A stretch of DNA of 64,000 bases from an uncultured Ectothiorhodospiraceae bacterium. GTDB taxonomy: Bacteria > Pseudomonadota > Gammaproteobacteria > Nevskiales > Oceanococcaceae. The stretch covers positions 62,001 to 126,000 of the forward strand of contig CAKZQS010000005.1 in assembly GCA_937141935.1 (NCBI GenBank). The letters are read 5' to 3'. The notes below the pieces were generated by a model. The model saw nothing but the letters and a program-made list of their open reading frames with translations. It searched no databases and was not told the DNA's origin. Position numbers and translations under genes: made by a program. Positions 48,978 to 56,135 of this stretch are shown one piece after another (positions within the stretch are counted from its first letter, which is position 1; each line of letters opens with the position of its first letter).

Positions 48978-50000
48978 CTATTGCGCCGCGGGGGTCTCCA
49001 GCTCATCCGCCCAGCCTTCCTGCGCCGCCAGGCGCAGCAGCGCGGATTCGACGGTGTGCCGCGCGTGCCCGGCCGAGGCCCGCAGCGAGGCGTGCAGCGC
49101 GGCGTCGTTGGCATTGGCGCTCTCGCACTGGGCCGAATAATCCTCGAAGGCGGCCAGCGCCCCAATCAGATCCGCCAGATGGCGAGGGCATTCACAGCTC
49201 AGCGGGCTGGGCCGCTGGCGCACCTGTTCCAGCAGCGGCGCGGCAAAGCGTGCCGCCGGCGCCTGGGCCTCGCCGGCCGCGCCACGCGCGCTGCGCTGCA
49301 GCCGCAGAACGGCGGCCAGTTCCGCGGGCTCGCCCGGCCGCCGCAGGCAAATCACCCCCGCGTCCAGCAAGCCGCGCAGCGCGCTGCGGGGCGCAAAGTC
49401 ATAGATCAGCAGCGCGCCCGTGGCGACGCCGGCCTGCGTCAGCGCCGCCAGCAGGCTGGCGGCGCGTTCGGGGGTCAGTTGCGGGGCGTTCACGACCACG
49501 GCAATGCCATCGACTGCCGCCGCGGCATCGGGGCTCGCGCCCTCGCGCGACTGCGCCGCGCGCCGGAGCCAGTCGGCCAGTTCGGTTTCGTCCGGCAGCT
49601 GCGCACTCAAGGTGAAATCCGCCTGCTCCAGCAGGCCGGACTGCAGGCCGTCCGCCGGCCCCAGCCACAGCAGCTGCTGCGGTACTCCGGCCGCGGCCGC
49701 CGCCGCCGGGGGCGCGGCCCGGGCACCGGACTTGGCGTGGCTCGCCGGCGGCAGGACCTGCAAGCGCGACCGCAGCGCCGCCTCCGGCAGCTGCGCGATG
49801 TCGCCGATGCGCTCGCCAGCGGCCGTCAGCCGTGCCATCAGCTGCAGGCGCTGGATGTCGGCCTCGGCGTACAGGCGGATGTTGCTCGCGTCGCGCCGCG
49901 GGCTGACCGCCGCGTAGCGGCGCTCCCAGATGCGAATGGTGTCGGCCGAAACGCCGGACAGGGCCGCCGCCTGGCGGATGCGGTAGTGGGCCTCGCTCAT
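48978..50000 (-). CDS. MerR-family regulator of the CarH/LitR type with apparently degenerate sensor domain
   Basis: MSEAHYRIRQAAALSGVSADTIRIWERRYAAVSPRRDASNIRLYAEADIQRLQLMARL; C-terminal half lacks an obvious DxHxxG cobalamin-binding motif. Confidence 0.82.
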   Translation of the reverse strand: MSEAHYRIRQAAALSGVSADTIRIWERRYAAVSPRRDASNIRLYAEADIQRLQLMARLTAAGERIGDIAQLPEAALRSRLQVLPPASHAKSGARAAPPAAAAAAGVPQQLLWLGPADGLQSGLLEQADFTLSAQLPDETELADWLRRAAQSREGASPDAAAAVDGIAVVVNAPQLTPERAASLLAALTQAGVATGALLIYDFAPRSALRGLLDAGVICLRRPGEPAELAAVLRLQRSARGAAGEAQAPAARFAAPLLEQVRQRPSPLSCECPRHLADLIGALAAFEDYSAQCESANANDAALHASLRASAGHARHTVESALLRLAAQEGWADELETPAAQ

Positions 50001-50230
50001 GCCGCCAGGCCCAGGCTGCCCGGCGCCAGCCAGGCCAGGCCCGCCAGCAGCAAGGCCAGCGCGAGCGCGCCGCCGCCCAGCCACTGCGCGCGCCGTCGCC
50101 ATTGCCGGCGGCGGCCCTGGCGCAGCAGCGCCTCCAGCTCATCGCGCGACATCACGTCCCAGTCCCAATGGCTGGTCAGCCGCTCCTTGACCTTGCAGTC
50201 GCTTTCTCGCTTGGGGCGCTCTTCGTCCAT
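49997..50230 (-). CDS. 77-aa single-TM protein coupled to the MerR regulator
   Basis: MDEERPKRESDCKVKERLTSHWDWDVMSRDELEALLRQGRRRQWRRRAQWLGGGALALALLLAGLAWLAPG; ATGA overlap with the regulator start. Confidence 0.65.
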   Translation of the reverse strand: MDEERPKRESDCKVKERLTSHWDWDVMSRDELEALLRQGRRRQWRRRAQWLGGGALALALLLAGLAWLAPGSLGLAA

Positions 50231-50397
50231 GGACCCATCCTAGCACCGCGCCGGGGTCGTGACCAGGGTTTGTCCATTCCTTGTCTACCCTCCTAGGCGC
50301 AGCGCGGCGCCATCCGTCCGGGCCGCGCAAACGCTGTGATAATTTGACGCCACGGCGAAGCACCGCCGCTTTGCCGCCGATTCAGGGACCCCCGCCT

Positions 50398-51402
50398 ATG
50401 GAAGCGCTCGCCGACTTCGCGCTGACCTTTGTCGGCCAGTTGCAGAAGCCCACGCTCGCCTTTTTGCTGGGCGGGATGCTGATTGCGGCGCTGGGCAGCA
50501 AGCTGGTCATCCCCGACGCGGTGTACCGCTTCATCGTGTTCATGCTGCTGATGCGCATCGGCCTGGCCGGCGGCATGGAGATCCGCAACGCGGAGCCGGG
50601 CGACATCTTCCTGCCGGCGCTGATCGCCGTGGCGGTGGGCTGCTTGATCGTGATTCTGGGCCGCGCCGTGCTGCCGCGGCTGCCCGGGGTCAAGGTCGAG
50701 GATGGCATTGCCACCGCGGGCCTGTTCGGCGCCGTGTCGGCCTCGACGCTGGCCGCGGCGATGGTGGTGCTGGATGAGGAGGGCGTGGTCTACGAGGCCT
50801 GGGTGCCGGCGCTGTACCCCTTCATGGATATCCCGGCGCTGGTGCTGGCCATCGTGTTTGCGGGCATCCACCAGCAGCGACAAAGCGGCGCGCACAAGCG
50901 CGTGCGGATCTGGCCCATCGTGGCCGACAGCCTGCGCGGCTCGGCGCTCTCGGCGCTGCTGCTGGGCCTGTTGCTGGGCCTGTTCACGCGCCCTGAGAGC
51001 GTGTTCGACAGCTTTTACGACCCGCTCTTCAAGGGTTTGCTGTCGGTGCTGATGCTGATCATGGGCATCGAGGCCTATGCCCGACTGGCCGAGTTGCGCC
51101 GCGTGGCCCACTGGTTCGCGCTGTACGCCTTCGTGGCCCCGCTGGTGCACGGCCTGCTGGCCTTTGGCCTGGGCACGCTGGCGCACTACGCCACCGGGCT
51201 GAGCCCGGGCGGGGTGATCCTGCTGGCGGTCATCGCCTCCTCCAACTCCGACATCTCCGGCCCGCCCACGCTGCGGGCGGCGATCCCGGCGGCCAACCCC
51301 TCCGCCTACATTGGTTCCTCGACCAGCATCGGCACGCCCATGGCCATCGCCGTGGGCATCCCGCTGTATTTGTCGCTGGGCCACTGGGTGTTCGGGCTCT
51401 AG
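50398..51402 (+). CDS. SbtA-like sodium-dependent bicarbonate transport family permease
   Basis: LAVIASSNSDISGPPTLRAAIPAANPSAYIGSSTSIGTPMAIAVGIPLY, SbtA (DUF897) signature. Confidence 0.9.
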   Translation: MEALADFALTFVGQLQKPTLAFLLGGMLIAALGSKLVIPDAVYRFIVFMLLMRIGLAGGMEIRNAEPGDIFLPALIAVAVGCLIVILGRAVLPRLPGVKVEDGIATAGLFGAVSASTLAAAMVVLDEEGVVYEAWVPALYPFMDIPALVLAIVFAGIHQQRQSGAHKRVRIWPIVADSLRGSALSALLLGLLLGLFTRPESVFDSFYDPLFKGLLSVLMLIMGIEAYARLAELRRVAHWFALYAFVAPLVHGLLAFGLGTLAHYATGLSPGGVILLAVIASSNSDISGPPTLRAAIPAANPSAYIGSSTSIGTPMAIAVGIPLYLSLGHWVFGL

Positions 51403-51489
51403 GTCGATGGCCCACCCCGCCCGCCGCCACCCCGCGCCGCCGGCGATGCCCCTGGGCATCGGCGCGCGCCGCCCACCAGGAGCATCGCT

Positions 51490-51813
51490 ATGACGCACAA
51501 GGCGACCGAGGTCACCATCGTGGCCGAGAAGGTGATCCAGGAGCAGATCGTCGAGATCATCGAGCGCGCCGGCGCCACCGGCTACACGATTCTCGAAGGC
51601 AGCGGCAAGGGCCAGCATGCCCGGCGCACGCACGAGCGGCCCTCGGTGGCCGGTGATGCCTTCGACATCGTCAAGATCGAGGCCATCCTGGGTGACCGCG
51701 CCGCCGCCGAGCAGGTGGCCGACGAGGTGGCGAACACCTTGTTCACCCACTACTCGGGCATCGTCTACCTCGAAGAGGTGGAGATCCTGCGTCGCGCGCG
51801 CTTCTGGCGTTAG
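51490..51813 (+). CDS. SbtB-like P-II signalling protein
   Basis: TEVTIVAEKVIQEQIVEIIERAGATGYTILEGSGKGQHARRT...; PII-like fold directly downstream of SbtA-like gene. Confidence 0.85.
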   Translation: MTHKATEVTIVAEKVIQEQIVEIIERAGATGYTILEGSGKGQHARRTHERPSVAGDAFDIVKIEAILGDRAAAEQVADEVANTLFTHYSGIVYLEEVEILRRARFWR

Positions 51814-51825
51814 GCCGGCGCGGCG

Positions 51826-53067
51826 CTAATACAGCGCCACCGGCAGGCGGAAGATCACCGACCAGTTGTACAGCGGCAGCGGCGAACCGCCCGGGCCCTC
51901 CACCGTGGCCGGGTCGCTGTCGCGCAGGTTGCCGCGCTGGCCGCTGTGCGGCCCGGCGGGCGCCCCCAGCGGCTGATCGTAGGCGTAGCGCACGAAGGCT
52001 GGCGGCTGCAGCGCGCGCGCCAGGCTCAGGCGCACCCCGGCATCGCCAACCAGTTGCACCGCATCGATGGGCACGGCGCCCGCGGCGTCGGTGACGGCAA
52101 AGCCGTAATCGCCGGGATTGCTGACGGCCTGCGTGTCGAGCACCAGCGGCGGCACCGGCACGTGGTAGTGCAGCGTCAACGCGGCGGCGCCACCGTCCTG
52201 CCGCGCCGTTGCGGCCAGCGGATGCAGCGGCTGCCAGGGCCGCCCTTCCAGCACGGCCTGGCGGTAGGCCTTGGCGAAATAGCCACCGAGCCAGCGGTAG
52301 CCGGTGTTGCTGGGGTGCAGCCCGTCCACATAGGGCAGGTGGTAGGCCGGGGACACCAGGTGCAGCAGCGGGTTGTCGCGGGACGCGTCCAGCTGCGCCT
52401 GCGCGATGGTGGAAGGCTGGCGCAGCGAGGCCTCGGAACTCGTTTGCATCATCAACAGGGGCACGCTGCCATCGACGCCGGTTACGGCGTAGGCGTGGCG
52501 CTGCACGTCGGCCTGCAGGGTGTGCAAACGCTCCGCATAGGCCGCGCCATCGCCGCCGGCATCGGATTCGCCCTGCAGCCACAGCATCGCGCTGACGCGA
52601 TGGGTCCGCCCCAGCGCCAGCGCGTGCTGGTGGCCCCACCAGGCCTGGGCAATCGCGTTCCAGTACACGCCATGCGGGTCGCCACCGGCGAAGTCCAGCT
52701 CGGCGATGGGCGTGGCTGAACGGCCACTCAGGCTCAGCAACAGCGGGTGCTCGGCCAGCGTACAGGCCGGCGCCTCGAGGCTGGCCTGCAGTTGGCCGGC
52801 AAAGCCCGGCGCGACGGTCTCGGTGCCGTTACTGGCCAGGGGCACCAGCGCGGAGGTGTTCCAGTGATGCAGCCCGCCGGCAAACATCAGCGCATCACCC
52901 GCACCGGGCGGGGCCAGGGCCGGCGCGCCGCTCACGCCCAGGGAAAGGGACTGACCGGAAATCAGCACTTGGTTCAGGGGTTGCGCCAGGGCGAGCGGCG
53001 CAGCGAAAACAAACCACAGCGCCATACTCCACCGCACAGCACCGTGGCGGGCGGGGAAGCAGCGCAT
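51826..53067 (-). CDS. Sialate O-acetylesterase-like (SASA/SGNH) exported esterase
   Basis: NQVLISGQSLSLGVSG block I, MLWLQGESDAGGD block, DGLHPSNTGYRWLG. Confidence 0.8.
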   Translation of the reverse strand: MRCFPARHGAVRWSMALWFVFAAPLALAQPLNQVLISGQSLSLGVSGAPALAPPGAGDALMFAGGLHHWNTSALVPLASNGTETVAPGFAGQLQASLEAPACTLAEHPLLLSLSGRSATPIAELDFAGGDPHGVYWNAIAQAWWGHQHALALGRTHRVSAMLWLQGESDAGGDGAAYAERLHTLQADVQRHAYAVTGVDGSVPLLMMQTSSEASLRQPSTIAQAQLDASRDNPLLHLVSPAYHLPYVDGLHPSNTGYRWLGGYFAKAYRQAVLEGRPWQPLHPLAATARQDGGAAALTLHYHVPVPPLVLDTQAVSNPGDYGFAVTDAAGAVPIDAVQLVGDAGVRLSLARALQPPAFVRYAYDQPLGAPAGPHSGQRGNLRDSDPATVEGPGGSPLPLYNWSVIFRLPVALY

Positions 53068-53198
53068 CCCAAGTCTCCAACAACACGGTTGGCTTCACCC
53101 TGCCGGCCGCGGCGTCAATGCCGCGTCAATGCCCAAGGCTTCGAGCCGCGCAGCCCGGGCTGCTCGAAGTTGCTCCACCGCAGCCGCTTGGCGCCCCC

Positions 53199-53885
53199 CT
53201 AGCGTTCGCTCATGGCCGGGCGCCGGTAGCGCAGCGTATTGCCACGCGGCAGGTAGCTCAGGTCCAGCGTGCGCCCGTCGCTGTGCAGCACGGCGTAGCA
53301 GCGGGACATCTCGTGATCTTCGGGTTCGGTCATCCGTAGCAGCGGCTGGTCGTCACTTACGAGCTCGCCGCAACGCGGCACGATCTGCAAAAACTCATGG
53401 CCGGCGTAGCGGCCGGCGTGCAGCCAGCGCAGCTCGGAGCCGAAAACCTCGAAGGCCGCATCGGGGTCGTCCACCGAGACCCAGGGCCCCTGGAGCTGCT
53501 CGCGCAGCCGCGCGTGCGCGTCGCCCTGAGGGTCCAGGCGCACGCCCGTCAGCGTGATTTCGGCGGTGATGTCACCGATGGTGCCCAGCGCCCCCTCCAG
53601 CAGCAGCGGGAGGTTGGCCGGGAGCCGCTCCAGGGCGGCCAGCAGTCCGGGCGGGGTGTCGCCCTCGTAATAGGCGTAGAACTTCCAGCCGTTGACGTGA
53701 AAGCTGCAGTGCTCCACGCCGTCGATGATGTCGCAGCCCTGCATCAGGCCCGCCCAGGGCCCGCCGGATTCCAGGTCGGCCAGGGCCGGCCCGGTCCAGG
53801 CGCACAGGCCCGCCCACGCCACGCCCAGGACGGCGACGCCCCGACCTGCCCTTCGACCCCACCCCAACTTGGTTTCCTGCCACAT
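53199..53885 (-). CDS. Exported protein of unknown function
   Basis: MWQETKLGWGRRAGRGVAVLGVAWAGLCAWTGPALA signal peptide, no recognised domain. ATG at 53909 also possible. Confidence 0.6.
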   Translation of the reverse strand: MWQETKLGWGRRAGRGVAVLGVAWAGLCAWTGPALADLESGGPWAGLMQGCDIIDGVEHCSFHVNGWKFYAYYEGDTPPGLLAALERLPANLPLLLEGALGTIGDITAEITLTGVRLDPQGDAHARLREQLQGPWVSVDDPDAAFEVFGSELRWLHAGRYAGHEFLQIVPRCGELVSDDQPLLRMTEPEDHEMSRCYAVLHSDGRTLDLSYLPRGNTLRYRRPAMSER

Positions 53886-54026
53886 GTCTCGCCCCCGTTC
53901 TGGCCGCAACGGCCGGCCCGACTATGGCGCCGGCACGGTCCGGCGGCAAGCGCGGGCGGGGCGGCAAGAGCCGCATCCGGTAATCTTGGCGGCCAGCCCC
54001 CGCCCGCGGCTTTGTGCCGCCCCGCC

Positions 54027-55367
54027 GTGGCCGACAACCCAAACGACACCCCCGGCCGCGGGCGCGGCCGGCGCATCCTGGCCGCCGGCGCCCGCACGCT
54101 GGGGCGCAGCGTGGCGCGGCCTTTCACCCGCACCGAGGCCGGCGCCCACTGGGCGCGCGTGGGCGCCGACTGGTTCGCGACGCTGAGCGACCTGAAGGGC
54201 GCGGCGATGAAGATGGGGCAAATGATGTCCCAGTACGCCGACCTGCTGCCGCCCGAACTAGCCGAGCAGCTGGGGCGCCTGCAGGCCAGTGCCGAGCCAC
54301 TGCCATGGGGCGACATCGAGGCGCTGCTGCGCGAGCGCTGGAGCGAGGCGCAATGGGCGCAGCTGGCCCATATCGACCCCACCCCGCTGGCCAGCGCCTC
54401 CATCGGCCAGGTGCACCTGGCGGCGCTGGTTGACGGCCGCGCGGTGGCGGTCAAGGTGCGTTACCCCGGCGTGGCCGACGCCGTGGATGCGGACGTGCGC
54501 AACCTGGGCCGGCTGATGCGGCTGGCCGGCGTGCTGCCGCTGGAGCGCCGCGACCTGGACGCGATGCTGGCCGAGGTCCGCGCGCGGCTGCGCGAAGAGG
54601 TCGACTACGAGCTGGAGCGGCAGCGCCTGGCGCTGTTCAACGACCTGCCGCACAGCGAGGGCGTGATCTACCCCAAGCCAATCAATGCGTTGTGCGCGGA
54701 CGGGGTGCTGGTGACCAGCTACGAGCCCGGCAGCGCCGTGGAGGACGCCCGTCGCTGGCCGCAGCCGCTGCGCGACCAGCTCGCCGCGCGCTATTGCGAC
54801 TGGATCATCGCCTCCCTGCTGGACCACGGCTGGCTGCACGCCGACCCGCACCCGGGCAACTTCGCCTTTCGTGAGGACGGCCGGCTGATCGTGTACGACT
54901 TTGGCTGCGTGAAGCAGGTGGGCCGCCATGAACAGACGGAGATGGTGGCCATCGTGCGCGCCGGCCTGGCCGGTGACTGGGCCGGCGTGCACGCGACACT
55001 GGGCCGCCTGGGCAGCCTGAGCCGCCCGCACGCCCCCCTGACGCCGGAGCTGGAAACGGTCTATCGCCAGCACCACGACGCCCTGGCCGGGCCGCTGCTG
55101 GCCGACCCGCCCTTCGAATTTCGCGACCCCGACTTCATTCCCGAGGCGCGCCGCGCCATCCGCGGCGCGCTGCCGCAGTGGCGCGCCTTCCGCCCGGTGC
55201 CCGAGCTGGCCTTCGTGATGCGCACACTGAGCGGCGGCTACTGGCTGCTGCGCCAGCTGGAGGCCCGGGTGGACCTGGCCAGCCGCCTGGAGGCGATCGC
55301 GGCGCGCCACCCGCACCGCCCGGCCGCAACCGACCGGCAATCCCGACCCGAGGCCGCCCGCCAATGA
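54027..55367 (+). CDS. ABC1/AarF/UbiB-family atypical kinase (GTG start)
   Basis: LKGAAMKMGQMMSQYADLLPPELAEQLGRLQ (KxGQ motif), SASIGQVHLA, HGWLHADPHPGNFAF, DFGCVKQV. Confidence 0.9.
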   Translation: MADNPNDTPGRGRGRRILAAGARTLGRSVARPFTRTEAGAHWARVGADWFATLSDLKGAAMKMGQMMSQYADLLPPELAEQLGRLQASAEPLPWGDIEALLRERWSEAQWAQLAHIDPTPLASASIGQVHLAALVDGRAVAVKVRYPGVADAVDADVRNLGRLMRLAGVLPLERRDLDAMLAEVRARLREEVDYELERQRLALFNDLPHSEGVIYPKPINALCADGVLVTSYEPGSAVEDARRWPQPLRDQLAARYCDWIIASLLDHGWLHADPHPGNFAFREDGRLIVYDFGCVKQVGRHEQTEMVAIVRAGLAGDWAGVHATLGRLGSLSRPHAPLTPELETVYRQHHDALAGPLLADPPFEFRDPDFIPEARRAIRGALPQWRAFRPVPELAFVMRTLSGGYWLLRQLEARVDLASRLEAIAARHPHRPAATDRQSRPEAARQ

Positions 55368-56116
55368 GCCCGACCGACCTCCCTCCCCCTAAGGCCACCG
55401 AGGCCACCGAGGCCAACGGCGGCGGCGAATACACGCTGTACACCTCGCGGCTCACCGACACCCGGCACGTCGAGGCGCGGCTGCGCGCCGCGGGCCGCAG
55501 CTACCGCATCGAAACGATGCCGATGGGCGATGCGCAGATGCGCGCGCGCTTTCATGCACTGTGCGAGCAGGCCGGCCGCGAGCAACTGCCGCTGGTGCGC
55601 CAGGGCGAGCGCTGGGTGGGCGGCGAATACGAGCTGCTGGCCGAGCTGGATGCCGCGGCCGACACCGCCAGCGCCTCGGCGCCGGGCGGCGCACGCCCCT
55701 TCCCGGCCGCGGGCCTGGCCATCGGCTATGCCGGCCTGCTGCCCTTCGTAGCCGGCGCGCTGACGCCGCTGTGGGCGGGCGCCCCGGCCTGGGCCACGGC
55801 GGCCTGGCTGGCCTATGGGCTGATCATCCTGGCCTTCATGGCCGGCAGCCAATGGGGCGCCGCACTGGGCTGGCCCAGCGCGCCGGGCAGCTGGTGGGCG
55901 CGCAGCGTGGCCGCGCCGCTGGTGGCCTGGCCGCTGGCCTTCGCCCAGCCGGTGTTCCAGGCCTATGGCCTGGCGCTGCTGTTTGGCGAGCTGACCATGC
56001 TCGACCGCGAGCTGGCCGCCGCCGGCCGCTACCCGCCGGGCTACCTGCGCCTGCGCTGGCAGCTCAGCAGCGTGGTGATCGTGGCGCTGATCCTGGGCGC
56101 GCTGCTGCGGGGCTGA
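55364..56116 (+). CDS. Glutaredoxin-like N-terminus fused to DUF3429 membrane domain
   Basis: YTLYTSRLTDTRHVEARLRAAGRSYR...LPLVRQGERWVGGEYELLAELDA followed by five or so TM segments; ATGA overlap with upstream kinase gene. Confidence 0.72.
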   Translation: MSPTDLPPPKATEATEANGGGEYTLYTSRLTDTRHVEARLRAAGRSYRIETMPMGDAQMRARFHALCEQAGREQLPLVRQGERWVGGEYELLAELDAAADTASASAPGGARPFPAAGLAIGYAGLLPFVAGALTPLWAGAPAWATAAWLAYGLIILAFMAGSQWGAALGWPSAPGSWWARSVAAPLVAWPLAFAQPVFQAYGLALLFGELTMLDRELAAAGRYPPGYLRLRWQLSSVVIVALILGALLRG

Positions 56117-56135
56117 AGCCGCCCCAGACGGCCGG

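Noticed and set aside
53397-54026. N-terminal extension of the UbiB/AarF-like ORF
   Set aside because: Gln/Arg/Gly low-complexity sequence antisense to the 53199-53885 gene; GTG at 54027 gives a normal N-terminus.
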